A stretch of 64,000 nucleotides of DNA from assembly GCA_039720395.1 (NCBI GenBank), contig CM077832.1:29189763-29253762 (forward strand), written 5' to 3'. A program made the position numbers and the translations under genes. Of the stretch, positions 35,401 through 45,639 are shown in pieces. Each line of letters begins with the position of its first letter. Positions within the stretch are counted from its first letter, which is position 1. The notes under the pieces are model-generated. The model was not told where the DNA came from. It ran no database searches and saw nothing but the letters and a program-made list of their open reading frames with translations. Source of the stretch: Liquidambar formosana (Eukaryota > Streptophyta > Magnoliopsida > Saxifragales > Altingiaceae).

Positions 35401-38320
35401 CCTGTCTAGAAATCACATTACTCTGTTCGCGAATAAAGCCTACTGGCTGACCCAAAAAAAAACAAAAATTTAATAAGAGTTCAAACTGTGCAATAATAAG
35501 CCATTCCATTTCAAACTTTACTCTATATATGACAGAATTCCAAGAGGAATTAAAGGAATTGATGTGGTTAGTGGTTACTTACTGACTGGGGGTAGCATAC
35601 ATCTACTATTGCATACCGGTTTTCCTGCAATTCCAACAAATACAAGCAATAATGAAGACACAAGCAGAAGCAAGCAAAAAATGTAAAACAAACAAAACAA
35701 TGTTCAAGAAATGCAAGAGTTCAAGGAAAAAACAGTTTCATGATCAGATCAAGCAAACACTCATCATTCAAATATTCAATAATTTAGCCACAAGCAAACC
35801 TTAATGTTAAATGATTGCTTAAAATGAGCCATACCAATTAAAGGAGCACAAAATCTGCAAGAGTGGCAGATCATGAAAGCCATGCATCTGCCGACCATAG
35901 ATTTAAAACTTGTTAACTGAAAACTAGGCAAGTTGAGCTTCCAAGTAAACTGCAAGGAGCCAACCTTTAGATCAAGCATTTGGGCTCCTAACATCAGTAC
36001 AACCTTCCTAAATCTTGACATAGATCTTGATAAAAGTGAAACACCAGACATCATAAAATATGCTGTCCCACTCCCATCAGATGCAATAAAAACAGAAAAA
36101 GATGTATCTAAGGCCAACTGTGTGTGCAAACAAAAACCAGGCCACTTACAAATAAAAGAAAAAAAATACACCTTCCACTAGAAGGCAAGACGAGCACTAT
36201 AACACCCAAATATGTTATATCACCAACCACATAAAATTAGAAGAACTATAATTCAAACCAGAGGACAAGATGAAAAGGTGACAACAAGATTCCATAAGCA
36301 ATCATATGATGGCCCTCAGCAGTAAGTAGACAAATTTAATTGAACAAATAAAGCACAATTTAAAAATGGAACCCTATCTTCTATCTGAAAAGGAAAAATG
36401 GAATTTATTCCTGAACAAAGCAGAGAAATATTCACTAAACCATTCAGAACATTGTACATTTGTATTGAGGACCTCATGCTTTGATGTGCAAAATCTCAAC
36501 ATTTTTACCATAAAAAATTTCAATCTATAACTTGACCATGTAGCTGAAATAATAAATAATAAATTTGTAGACATTCCGGCATTCAGAAAAGATTGTATGT
36601 AATAAGTAGATAATAAAATATAAATAACCATGATACGTTTTCAAATAAGAACATAGATGGAGTCATGACAGTAAGCGAACAGTCAAGAGAGGGGAGGGGG
36701 ATCACCTGCTCAAAACCAAGTACGAGATTTGCCCATTCTATATCCCTAGTAATTAGCAAATTGGACCGAGCAAGAAGGGGAGCAACCTGCACCTGAAAAA
36801 AAATACACACACGCACACACGTAAGGCCCACATGTCAACTCCATGTTAAAAGTACTAGGCACAAAAAATATGAACTTCAACACACTAGAATCTGGAAAAG
36901 CTCAAATCCAAACAAGTGAAAGAAAATGCTAGAACAAAAAAGATAACCTGATAATTTATAACAATTAATTTCCAAGAAAAGAAAATAATGAGGAATTACA
37001 CATATTATACATATCGGTCCTGCTTACATACCCACGATGTGGGTAATAGAAGCATTCTCAATTTTTCTTTGGCAAAAATTTCCCCCACACTAAATGAAGT
37101 TTAAGGCTTAAACAAGCACGGTGAATAACCAGGTGAATATGATAAAACACTACTGCTAGAAGAAGATTCATAGGCCCAAAAGCAATGACTCTAAACGATA
37201 AGTTCTGATGATAACAATGAAACGGCAAAACAAAGACCCAACCTCACCTCTTCATTAGATGCTGGCTCCAGAAAACCCGTGACGGATTGGCTAAGAGGTG
37301 GTTGCTTCAGAACTGGTTTCACATGCTCATTATATTTTTCATTTCTTGGTTTCCTTTTTTCTCTGGAACTTTGCATTTTCCTATCTGCAATCCAGAGCTG
37401 CACCAGGAAATCTCTATCCAACTGTGGATCATTCTGACCACCTTGTCCAAATGAGCGAGACAAAGTCATCGCACTCAGTTTCGCCCCAAAGCCAACCTGC
37501 TGCAACAATGTAGTTGGTGCACTTCCTCTTTGAGGATGCAAAATGCCATTAGGGTGTTTATTCCGTGACCCACCCAATTGAGAAATGTCTCCAGTGGATT
37601 TACTATTTTTGGCAAAGCATCGCCAACCCTTTATCCAATTCATTTGATACAAAAACTCTCTCAGAGTGCGCTGCACAAATTAAAATTGAGGATGATGAAT
37701 ATTTCCTTCCAAATTTTCCAAACAAAAGATGAAGCACATGGTGGATTCAAATTACATCTCATAATTTAGGGCAGTAATCAGTGGTGCCATATGGAATTCA
37801 TCTTCTAAGAACCTATAGAAAGTAATCTTCATATCAGACAACTGTAATGGCCACTGTAAATAGCTGCAGGAGCAAGCAACATACTCATGATGACTAAAAC
37901 ACTCAAAACTGGGTTCATGTCGAGGTGGGTTTCTCTTCTTTTTGTCGTTTTAATTGGAAAAAATAAATAAAAGAAATATTCAATTTTGGTTCATGTCGAG
38001 GTGGGTTTCCCTTCTTTTTTTCGTTTTAATTGGAAAAAATAAATAAAAGAAAGATTCAAGTTTTTTATATTATTCTCTGCTGCTTCGTTTTCTCGGCAAT
38101 CAAACAGAAAGTGAAACTGACATAATGAAAAATGCAATCTTTTAACATAGTGAAAGCATTCGAAACAGATTACATTTTTATTGAAATGGGATCAGATTAT
38201 TCCATATACAAAACTGCTTATAGAATCGAAGCGGGAAACAAAAAAGAAAAAATGCTTTCAGAAAACACTTTTTAACTTCACTGTTACGTCGGTTGAAGAA
38301 GTCGCCGGATCTGCCTGCAT
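18051..38320 (-). CDS. Phospholipid scramblase family protein (AIM25-like), 11 exons
   Basis: CDS exons on the minus strand: 38320-38288, 37670-37248, 36792-36706, 35624-35583, 35446-35402, 27922-27857, 27751-27695, 27569-27508, 22622-22511, 18340-18263, 18161-18051. All introns are GT-AG and all junctions keep phase, giving about 371 residues. The scramblase domain runs from about residue 155 ([11 protein letters not shown]) to the end (..[10 protein letters not shown]). Family landmarks are [50 protein letters not shown] and the [12 protein letters not shown] segment. The last aligns with the Ca-binding loop of animal scramblases. The family moves phospholipids between bilayer leaflets; the AIM25 branch is associated with mitochondria. 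The N-terminal ~150 residues are basic, low-similarity, and could hold a transit peptide. The start is uncertain: ATG 38320 follows a TATA box, but exon 1 may be non-coding and Met at 37643 may be used. The exon 8/9 junction reads [14 protein letters not shown], a few residues shorter than I expect for the family. Introns 5, 8 and 9 hold most of the length. Confidence 0.93.
18263..18340 (-). CDS. Scramblase exon 10
   Basis: 26 codons, [16 protein letters not shown] then [10 protein letters not shown], containing the segment equivalent to the animal Ca-binding loop; acceptor GTGTTGCAG, donor GTAAAT. Confidence 0.95.
18341..22510 (-). other. Scramblase intron 9
   Basis: 4.2 kb with T26 at 18609-18634, T22 near 19111-19131, and a candidate hAT-like MITE at 20883-20996. 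The rest is AT-rich with no recognised domain. Confidence 0.8.
20883..20996. mobile_element. Candidate short hAT-like MITE
   Basis: TAGGGGTGGCAA at the left, and TTACCACCCCTA at the right, form 12-bp inverted ends around 114 bp. No matching 8-bp flanks are seen. Confidence 0.5.
22511..22622 (-). CDS. Scramblase exon 9
   Basis: One base plus 37 codons, [18 protein letters not shown] through WRGFGFE; acceptor AATAATCAG, donor GAG|GTTTTC. A Tourist MITE starts 46 bp upstream of this exon. Confidence 0.92.
22668..22969. mobile_element. Tourist/PIF-Harbinger MITE in intron 8
   Basis: The ends are GGGCCTGTTTGG and inverted GGGCCTCTTTGG, flanked by tta (22665-22667 and 22970-22972). The two arms are extended inverted relatives (GAAATT..AATTCAA..TTTACATAGT..GGCATAAAT). 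The 3-bp TTA duplication and GGGCC start are typical of Tourist elements. Confidence 0.9.
23498..25830 (+). mobile_element. Copia-like remnant: small LTR, leader, gag start
   Basis: A short LTR-like segment ends near 23624 with a decayed primer site (TGATATTAGAACC versus TGGTATCAGAGCC). A Pro/Ser-rich leader follows, and a gag N-terminus near 25756-25830 reads [15 protein letters not shown] ~190-bp leader block is present twice (24268-24455 and 25541-25738). Gypsy sequence follows abruptly. Confidence 0.65.
25860..27104 (+). pseudogene. Decayed gypsy reverse transcriptase/RNase H
   Basis: Shifting frames read [55 protein letters not shown] (RT), then [38 protein letters not shown], and end [20 protein letters not shown] (RNase H). 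The YxDD region near 26340 is broken, and there are several stops and frameshifts. It lies antisense to the scramblase gene within intron 8. Confidence 0.9.
27508..27569 (-). CDS. Scramblase exon 8
   Basis: 20 codons plus two bases, [20 protein letters not shown] then GG; acceptor TTTCTAG, donor GTAATT. The split Gly codon is completed by the T at the start of exon 9. Confidence 0.88.
27695..27751 (-). CDS. Scramblase exon 7
   Basis: 19 codons, [19 protein letters not shown]; acceptor ATTACATTCAG, donor GTACGC. Confidence 0.95.
27857..27922 (-). CDS. Scramblase exon 6
   Basis: 22 codons, [18 protein letters not shown] then ELFR; acceptor ACTGTGCAG, donor GTGAGA. Confidence 0.95.
28484..28697 (+). 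mobile_element. Small copia-like LTR and primer site
   Basis: TGTTGGATAG... to about 28676 (some 190 bp), followed by TGGTACCAGAGC (28686-28697), a one-base variant of the initiator-tRNA site. It may be the 5' end of the copia remnant whose gag lies at 31500. Confidence 0.6.
28860..29400 (-). pseudogene. LINE RNase H fragment, antisense
   Basis: Minus-strand frames read [16 protein letters not shown] near 29240 and [20 protein letters not shown] near 29140, the C-terminal part of plant LINE RNase H. Frameshifted. Confidence 0.7.
29700..31490 (+). mobile_element. LINE fragment with internal deletion
   Basis: RT C-terminal sequence ([34 protein letters not shown]), then a deletion. Next come the post-RT region ([14 protein letters not shown]) and a zf-RVT-like zone ([16 protein letters not shown] near 30990). 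A ~75-bp unit is duplicated in tandem (30501-30575 and 30578-30650). C23 followed by A22 lies at 31095-31144. Confidence 0.8.
31500..32477 (+). pseudogene. Copia gag remnant
   Basis: Frames read [41 protein letters not shown], then a zinc-knuckle relic ending [16 protein letters not shown]. Stops and frameshifts throughout. Interrupted at about 32477 by the LINE, with protease sequence resuming at 33856. Confidence 0.8.
32478..33855 (+). mobile_element. L1-type LINE, 5'-truncated, inserted in copia
   Basis: RT end ([20 protein letters not shown]), post-RT region ([19 protein letters not shown]), and an open 188-codon zf-RVT frame at 33211-33777. The last contains [18 protein letters not shown] and a C-x2-C..H-x4-C set ([18 protein letters not shown]). 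The tail is TTGTTGTTGATCAAAAAA. The flanks share an AATTAAT(T/G) target duplication at the copia junction. Confidence 0.85.
33856..34090 (+). pseudogene. Copia protease remnant
   Basis: [18 protein letters not shown] followed by a frameshift into [20 protein letters not shown], the protease/pre-integrase start of a copia polyprotein. It continues the gag interrupted at 32477. Confidence 0.7.
34440..34800. repeat. Fold-back/tandem repeat
   Basis: AAAATGTGAAAATTCATAGA near 34476 is inverted near 34682-34704. A block around TCATTAAATG(A/T)ATCTTRAC..TTAAGAAATCCCTTAAA is also repeated directly (34605-34670 and 34723-34795). Probably a MITE pair. Confidence 0.6.
35015..35258 (-). mobile_element. 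tRNA-derived SINE
   Basis: Minus strand: A-box-like TGGCCCAGTTGG, B box GGTTCGATTCC, then an A-rich tail (T-rich 35016-35040 on plus). Flanks tcatgtttcgactt (35001-35014) and tcatgttttaactt (35259-35272) form a 14-bp duplication with two mismatches. It lies 144 bp from exon 5, in intron 5. Confidence 0.85.
35402..35446 (-). CDS. Scramblase exon 5
   Basis: 15 codons, [15 protein letters not shown]; donor GTATAT. The following intron is 7.5 kb. Confidence 0.95.
35583..35624 (-). CDS. Scramblase exon 4
   Basis: 14 codons, [14 protein letters not shown]; strong donor GTAAGT and acceptor GGAATTGCAG. Confidence 0.95.
36706..36792 (-). CDS. Scramblase exon 3
   Basis: 29 codons, [17 protein letters not shown] through LVLGFEQ; start of the scramblase domain. 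Acceptor TTTTTTTTCAG, donor CAG|GTGATC. Confidence 0.95.
36793..37247 (-). other. Scramblase intron 2
   Basis: AT-rich, with a CA tract near 36805-36820; nothing else recognised. Intron 3 (35625-36705) is likewise featureless. Confidence 0.8.
37248..37670 (-). CDS. Scramblase exon 2
   Basis: 141 codons between an acceptor TTTGTGCAG and a donor GAG|GTGAGG. It carries the poorly conserved N-terminal region: basic start ([12 protein letters not shown]), then [16 protein letters not shown], and the domain approach FLEPASNEE. Confidence 0.9.
38288..38320 (-). CDS. Scramblase exon 1 (putative)
   Basis: Encodes [11 protein letters not shown], then a GTAACA donor, phase 0 with exon 2. A second GAC|GTAACA lies just before the ATG, so this exon could instead be untranslated. 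TATA lies 76 bp upstream. Confidence 0.5.
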
Positions 38321-38395
38321 TGTTACGTCGCCGGAATTTGGGGCTTGAAGGTCGCCGGAGCTTCAGACGAAGGGAGACGGAGCTAGACGATACGA

Positions 38396-38404
38396 TATAT
38401 TTAT
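38396..38404 (-). promoter_or_regulatory. TATA box of the scramblase gene
   Basis: ATAAATATA on the minus strand, 76 bp upstream of the candidate ATG. The leader is rich in CCGGCGAC words. A CT tract (38677-38706) lies 280 bp further upstream. Confidence 0.6.
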
Positions 38405-38673
38405 GGGAGAAAAAATGATTATAATAGGTTTTTGGGATAGGTTGGGAATTTCAAAAAAAATTTGATTATAAATTTGAGTCCAGCATTGGAGACCTCCATA
38501 TCAAATAAGGTTTTGGCTCCGGTTTTTATCCAAATCTGAGTAAAAGAAATGGGTAAGGGCTGGAGATGCTCTAATGGGAGGCAAAGGGGAAAATAACTCA
38601 CCCGTGTTTCTTACTTGGATGCCTCTCTCTGATCGCCTTGAACACAGACACACTCTCACTCACTCTATCTCTC

Positions 38674-38710
<37 letters not shown>

Positions 38711-38916
38711 ACATTCCCGTTTTTATTGTGAATCTCCTTCTAAAGTCTGCATCCAGATGACTAGATTCCAGTGTGGAAGGCACCACGCGTATACTTCTAG
38801 TAGGCAAATGATTCTTCGCCACGTCATAAAACATGACATGGATTACACGTGACAATCTTGACTAGCACATGACCTTTGACATTTTCTAATTTCTATGTGG
38901 CAAAATACCTATCGAT

Positions 38917-39771
38917 CTAAGAAGTACGAACACGGATACGAGACATGATTACGAGACATGAACATCTTGATACAGTAACTTTTGAAAAATTGGACACAAC
39001 ACGGTAGGGATAAAACAATATATAAATAATAAATATATTTTATATATATATATATATAATAATTATATATTTATAATTATATATGTATAGAATTGTATAT
39101 GTATATATATGTATGGGGTAATTGATTTTTGCATTCCATTGTAAGAGACGTATGCCCCCATGTAAAAAATTATTGTTCTGTAGAGGCAGAACACCTTTAT
39201 TTTTTTAATAGACTAACTAGTAACTATGGTTAGAATTTAGGGAAACCATAAAGCTTGCTCCACTTTACAACTGTGGGACAGTGGGGAAGCATCGAGGCAT
39301 TAACAAAAATGTCAAAAAGGGCATCACACCTCACACTCTTCTCCATGCGTCCAAGCATCGAGAAAAGCAGGGAGGGAAGAGAGCGATGGAGAGAGAATCA
39401 GAGAGAGCAGTGAGGCTTGCATTGCGCGCCGACGATTTGTAGAGATATTTCATCCACCTCCAACAATTGTGACGTAACAGTTTCTTTCTTTCTCTTTTTC
39501 TTCTTTCTTTTTTTTGGTTGATTTTTCCAACGTACTGTGGATGTCCACTTCCGTCAACGATGAAGGCCTTGTTATTAACTTCTCATACCGTGTCCGCAAA
39601 GTGTCTGAACATATCTCACAGGTGTCCGAGCTGTGTCCGAGCTATGTCCGATTTTTTTTTTTTTTTTCGGACACTTTGAAACCATGTCCGACACATGTCG
39701 AAGGCGTGTCCGTGTCCGACACACGTCGGACACAACCATGGCACCATTTTAGCCGTGTCCGTGCTTCCTAG
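38917..39771. mobile_element. TIR DNA element, 8-bp TSD (hAT-like?)
   Basis: The left end CTAAGAAGTACGAACACGG matches the inverted right end CTAGGAAGCACGGACACGG. The flanks ctatcgat (38909-38916) and ctatcggt (39772-39779) differ by one base, and the sister copy near 41050 shows the empty site. The interior has many TGTCCGACACG-type words near 39640-39735 and a TA-rich tract (39040-39115). No transposase. Confidence 0.8.
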
Positions 39772-39890
39772 CTATCGGTTTTCGCTGAGCATCTGTGAAA
39801 GTGTGAATGAATACTACACTGGAGGCAGACTCCTTTGTCTAAAACAAGTGAGGCAGGCTTGGTCGTAATTTAGAGCACGTCCCGAGAGGC

Positions 39891-40104
39891 CTCTTAATTC
39901 CTGGGAGCGAGAAAAACTTCCATGAAACCGTTGCATATATCATATAGTGCAATCAGCCACTCATAGCCAAGTAAAGTAGCATTATCAATATACTTTTTGA
40001 CCCCACAATCCCACTTTACTTGGTTGTAATTGACTGGTTGCACCATGTGGCTATGCAACGATTCCATGGAAGTTCTTCTCCCTGGGAACACTTCAAGAAT
40101 TAAT
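39891..40104. mobile_element. Fold-back MITE
   Basis: The left arm (..CCTGGGAGCGAGAAAAACTT..) and the inverted right arm (..CCCAGGGAGAAGAACTTCC..) pair over about 90 bp each, including CCAAGTAAAGT in the centre. Confidence 0.8.
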
Positions 40105-40944
40105 TCCTGAATGTACCAGGTTGATGTGGAAGAGTGTGCCCTTAAGATTGTCCGGGAAGGGATTTAGTCGAGATGCGCGAAAGCTGGTCCGGACACCCTA
40201 ACCGTCAAACCAAAAAAAAAAAAAAAGCATGTCTAAGGGCCCCTTAACCAAAATATAAAAATAAAAACTAAAGTTTAAAAATCATTTTAGTATATTGAAA
40301 TTTTTTAAAAAGTAGTATTCAGATTACTCTCACTTTCTATTTTATTGGTTCACTTTCTGTTTTTGAATGTTTCAAAATTATTATTCCAAAAAAAGAGTCA
40401 ATGATTTTTTTGAATTGATTTCCTAAAGTATCCTTTCTTTTACTTTTTCTAAAGTTTTGTACACTTGATCGTAAAATTTGTATGTTAAAACATTTATATT
40501 GATGTAAAAACATTTAAAATAATTTTATAAAATAGTGTGCTTTTTCAAATGTGACAATCAAATAAGAATGGAGAGAGGTTTTTTTTTTTTTTTTTTTTTT
40601 CCAATTTAATAATTAAACTTTACTTATGTGAAGCAATGTAATCCTTAACCCAAACTCGGTTTAAGTAGATAATGGAATAGTCACGTGAACTCACGTAAGT
40701 AGGCATGTGGCATTTTGCATGTCAAGGATAGTTAAAACTTAATTAATTTGATACAATTTTACTATCCTATATTTTAAATTAAGTTCCAATTTAATACCTA
40801 AACTAATAAAATTCTAATTTAATACTTAAAAGTACATTCAAGTGTACCAATTTAATCTAAACACTCTAAACATAAGTTTAGCAAAATTGATTTATTCTAA
40901 CTAACCTGACGTAGTAAACATATAAACATAACCACAACTATATA

Positions 40945-41310
40945 CTTCGAATAGACAAATGATTGTTCACCACGTCCTTAAACATTGCATGGATTACACG
41001 TGACAATCTTGAGTAGCACATGACTTTCGACTTTTTCTCTGTAGCAAAATACCTATTAGTTTTCTCCGAGCATATGTGAATTAGTCTACATAGGAGGCGG
41101 ACTCCTCTCTCTAAAAGAAGTGAAGCAGGTTTGGCCACAAAAAAAAAATTAAAATAGATAAAAAAAAAAAAGGATAAAAATCATTTTAGTATCTTGAATT
41201 TTTTCATAAAGTAGTGTTCAGATCACATCCTCTCTTCATATTTTATTGACTTACTTTTTTTTTTTTTTTTTGGATGCTTTAAAATTATTATTCTAATAAA
41301 AAAGTCAATA
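40945..41310. repeat. Duplicated segment, copy 2
   Basis: Shares TGGATTACACGTGACAATCT, GGAGGCRGACTCCT and CATTTTAGTAT..TTGAA blocks with copy 1, uninterrupted. Confidence 0.8.
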
Positions 41311-41319
41311 ATTTTTTGG

Positions 41320-41858
41320 GGGATTTAGCCATTAGTCAAAAAATTACATCTTATTTGGCAATTAGTCACATAACTTTTTTCTTAATTCAATCAGTCCATT
41401 TTTATCATTACTGACCAAAATGTCATCACTTTTATTTCTTTTTCCCTCCCTCTCCACCTACCCTTCTTCATCATTAACACCAAACCAAAACCCCCTCACC
41501 CTCAACAGTGCGTGACGACCTATGGCGACGAGTCCACCCCAGACGACAACGACTCCGCTGTGCTGATCTTGTCCTAGAGAAGCTAGTTTGACCTGTAAGC
41601 CAAAGCCGATCAGCACAGAAGAAAAAGAAGAAGGCCATCATTCCTCTTGCTGGCTCGTTGTTGTAGCTGCTCGTTCAACCTCGTCGTGGCCCTACTCACA
41701 CAGAGTCGAAGCCACCATTCCTCTCGCTGGCATCGTCGCCGTAGCTACTCGTTCAACTTTGCCGTAGCCCTACTCGCACAAAGTCGAAGCCACTATTCTA
41801 TCCCTCTCTCAAGTCATCGGCCATAACCCCGCCAAACCCCATTGTTGCTCACACCTGT
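41320..41858. other. Intergenic with a short tandem duplication
   Basis: A ~70-bp block (CTGGCTCGTTG..GAGTCGAAGCCACCATTC) is repeated at about 41655-41720 and 41725-41795. No ORF resemblance. Confidence 0.5.
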
Positions 41859-44127
41859 TGTAACAACCCTAAATAAATATTTTAGTTTAAACAAATATAT
41901 ATATATATATAATTAAGAATAATTCACAACATAATTTTATAAAGATAGTTATGATATTCATTACAAGGTTGTGTTTATGGAATTAAGGATGATAAGAATT
42001 AAATGATAAGATGATCATATCGGTTTTATAGAGTTTATTAGTATTAAACATTCAATTTTATAATATAAGAATTTAAAATAAGAATTTTTAGATTTAAATA
42101 AGGATTGATTAGGATTTTAATTAAGAGACTAGGTTTTATTTTTTTTTTTATAAAAAAAAAAAAACAATGAATTTTGCATAAAAGCGCTGGCATGGCAGCA
42201 TATGCTTCTTGTACAATTTGAGGTGTCAAGAAGGAAGGGTTTGGAAACGAATGGAAGTTTGCATGAAGAACGGTGGCAGCTCCTTGAGAAGCCACAAAAT
42301 TTTTGCAATCATTATAAATTCTAGATATATATATATATATGTTAGCTGTAATATAAGCCCAACCGGAGAATAAGAACTAGAAAGAGGAAGTGTATCTAGA
42401 GAGAGAACGTAGAGAAAAAAAATGAAGGCAACTGAAATCTTGTTTTATCAGAAGCTAATTTGAGTTTAGAAGGTAAGAATTAACATGTATTTTAATTCTG
42501 TATTGGTTTCTTTACACAATTTGATGTTAGATAACAAAATTTTGAATTTTCAAAGCTTGAAAATGGTGTTTTAATGGAATCCGAATTTGGTGATTTCATT
42601 CTCTTTGTGTAGTTAATAATTCTATGCCATTGTTGGGGCTTTAGTTTCTCTTTGGAGTAGAATTAGAGTCTGTGAAATTTGGTAAGGTATAGATTGATGT
42701 AGATGGAGTATTTGAAGTTTAAAGTTTGGATAGGGTTGATAAAACTCGAAACTTTGATGCAAAAACTAAATTAATGTGTTAATGATTTCTCAAAATTAAC
42801 CATAGAATATGAAAATATACATCGTAAGCTTCGTCTGGCTTTTTGAATCACTCAAATCTGACTTCGTATAAAGAAGATATAAGCAATTGAAGTTTTGTCT
42901 TTCACTGTAATTACTTTTCTGCAAAATCGTGTCATTTCAGTAATATATCATGAAGAAAATGACTGTTTTGTAAATAAATTGACCTGTTTTGTAAATACAT
43001 TGTCCTATTTCGTAAATAAAATGTCTATTTCGTAAATAGAATATAAATATGTACTGTTTTGTAGTTTAATTTCGAAAAAAAAAAGAATTTTATTTAAAAT
43101 GCTAAGGCTCTGTTTGGCTACTGAAAAAGTGATTATCTTTCATTTAAATGCCTTAAGCATTATTAAATAATTACTAAAAATAATAATAATTGTTATTTTG
43201 AAAATAAATTAGAGTTTTACATTAGAGTTTTACAATTAAAAGCTATATATAATCAATTTCCATTGGTTATTTCCTTTGATTGGTTAATAAACCATAGTTT
43301 TAAGAAATAAATAAATAAATAATGAAATTAAATATATGTTGTTAATATCGGAGATATAATTTCTAAATGATTAAATTATAGGGACCCTTATGACCTTATG
43401 TATTAATTTTTGATTCAGTTCAATAATTGTGACACATTTTTCTATTGAGATAATGCTATTTCTATAGCATGAATTATTGTTGTTATTATTCTGGATACTA
43501 ATGAATTGTAGAGTGGTCAACCAGGGCAGATTCCAGTCAGATATGCCCTACAGTTAGTGCACTAATATACTGAGTCATTGAACAAGTGGGCCATGACTAG
43601 TATACACATATGATAGAGACATATGTGCTGTGGCTGTAATAACATGCATATACGGCAAGAGGCTTGTGCATGTTATTTTTATTTGTATTTTGCAGGTTGC
43701 AAATAGCAACAGAGGCTCAGGTATGAAAATTTTTATATTGAGAAAATAGTAGAATAATGTGCCATAATATGAATATGCGTTTTGAATCATTATAATATGA
43801 TTATTTTTGTGCTAAGATTAATACCAAATTAAAATAGATGTTATTCTTACTGAGCTGTGTAACTTACCCTTATTATAATAAATTTTTTAAGCTGATGAGG
43901 AAACGATTGAAAGAAGTAAAAAAGCTTTGGGTTGCGCATATTAAGAGAAACTTTTTGATGTTTTATTTGTACTCTATAGTTGATAAATTAAAGTTTGTAA
44001 GGAATTATTATAGAGATGAATGGTTGTACCTTTTATGTTTAATAAATTAGTATCAATATTATGTTTTATGGATGAAAATTTCAATTTATTTTTCTTCTTA
44101 TGTTGTGTGATAATTCCGAGTGTTACA
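41859..44127 (+). mobile_element. Gypsy element C, 5' LTR
   Basis: Starts TGTAACAACCCT, ends GAGTGTTACA, 2269 bp. It is followed by three bases and a perfect initiator-tRNA primer site. In U3 four tandem copies of a ~21-bp unit (CTRTTTYGTAAATA..) lie at 42963-43045. A weak form of the TACTGAG hairpin lies at 43849. Its 3' LTR is outside the window. Confidence 0.88.
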
Positions 44128-44130
44128 CGT

Positions 44131-44142
44131 TGGTATCAGAGC
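44131..44142 (+). other. Primer-binding site of gypsy C
   Basis: TGGTATCAGAGC, complementary to the 3' end of initiator Met-tRNA, 4 nt after the LTR. Confidence 0.92.
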
Positions 44143-44501
44143 TTAGGAATTAGGTCTAGTAGGGTTAAAAATTTAGGATAGGTTGACCCTATTAAATATT
44201 AATAATTTATTTGACATTAATATTTTTAAGATGTGATAGGAATAGAGGGAGATGATGATAGAAGCGGGTACGTGGTAGGTCCGCAGGGTATCGTGCCACG
44301 AGATCCAGAGTAACACCAAGCTTGGATAGTACGTTAGTTTAGGAGGGTTGTCTTTAACAAGGTAGTTAGAGTTGCCTCACGTATGACTGACTATGCTCCT
44401 GACTTATATAGTTCCTTGGTGCGATACTATGTGTTGGATGAGTGGGTTGTTATAGAGATGTCCTTGTAGATGTTAGTTGATCGGGATTATTTGATGAGAT
44501 T

Positions 44502-44720
44502 ATGTTGGACGTTTTCTATTATCTGGGATGGCAACCAGTACCTCCTATATTTCCTCAGATACCTCCGGAGGAGATACCACAAACTCCGCCTCTGATTGTA
44601 GAATTATCATCTGATTCAGAACCAGAGAAGGACGTGCCTGAGGATTATTCAGATGAGGATGATCCGGAAGATGATCCAGAAGAAGTATCTTCTGTAGGAT
44701 CTAGTGGAGGGGATGACTGA
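44502..44720 (+). CDS. Acidic leader/gag-N ORF of gypsy C
   Basis: 72 codons: a Pro-rich start (PPIFPQIPPEEIPQTPP), then a very acidic tail (SSDSEPEKD..DEDDPEDD). Position between the primer site and gag, and the composition, fit the leader or gag N-terminus of gypsy elements. It is cut off from gag by the CACTA element inserted 26 bp after its stop. Confidence 0.6.
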   Translation: MLDVFYYLGWQPVPPIFPQIPPEEIPQTPPLIVELSSDSEPEKDVPEDYSDEDDPEDDPEEVSSVGSSGGDD

Positions 44721-44762
44721 TGTAGGAAAAGAATGCATTTTTTTGCACTACAACAAAAGTGA

Positions 44763-45066
44763 GTATTCACGACTTGAAATTAACGACTTGCATATTTGCA
44801 AGTCGTTAATATGGGTCTATTACGACGTGTTTATTTGACAAGTCGTTAAAAGACCCCATATAAACAAAATTCACGACTTATTTTGCGCGTCGTAAATATT
44901 ATAGCGAGAAATGCGTATTTACGACATGCTTGACGCGTCGTAAAAAAAAAGAGCATTCCAGCGCATCTATGAGGGAGATTTCAACTTAGCATTTACGGCG
45001 TGCTTTGCACGTCGTAAATACTTTACCGAGATTTGCTTATCTACGACGCATTGTACACGTCGTTAA
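44763..45066. repeat. CACTA left subterminal hairpins
   Basis: Six imperfect palindromes of the form TTACGACRTGC..GCACGTCGTAA with AT linkers. Arms are conserved; loops vary. Confidence 0.88.
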
Positions 45067-45639
45067 GAAAACATCAACGCTCAGCGAAATTTTTAGCCGG
45101 CATTTTGCCTCACTTTACTGAATATTCCAAAATTTTTTGGGTGCTTTACTCTTCCATCTCCCACACTTCATCTTCTACAGTCCATTCTAAACTAGGGCAA
45201 TCTCAAACCATTTTTGGCGTTCCATTCCTCTCGACGAAGGCTTGGCCAACACCTCAACCCCGTCAGCGCCAACACCTCAACCCTTTCCTCTGCAACAGCA
45301 TCGTTCCAGCCATCATCCATCCCTCTCTCCACAACATTCGAAGGGCAGATGCATCTGGGTAGTTCACGGTTTGTTCTAGCCCTCGACCCCTCTCTCTACA
45401 TCGTTCGAAAGGATGCATTTGGGTAGCTTTGCTCTATTTGTGATCTAGCAGTGGTTGATATGAGCATTTAGCTGCTCAATCTTTCAAATTTCTGCAGTAG
45501 CATTGGTTTTGGCTTTACTCTTCCATCTCTCAACCTTCAATCACTCAATCTTTGGGTATCTTATTCTCAATCGATGGTGCGTCGGTTCTCTCACTTCTGA
45601 AATCAATGGTATATGTCTGAAATTTCCTACGGAGAGGAC

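Larger units (their letters stand above)
27923..35401 (-). other. Scramblase intron 5, TE-filled
   Basis: 7.5 kb holding a copia element split by two sense-strand LINE fragments, an antisense LINE RNase H fragment, a fold-back repeat and a SINE, each listed separately. Confidence 0.85.
38791..40420. repeat. Duplicated segment, copy 1 (interrupted)
   Basis: 38791-38911, 39772-39866 and about 40275-40400 align in order with 40945-41310. The TIR element (38917-39771) and the fold-back (39891-40104) are insertions absent from copy 2. Confidence 0.8.
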
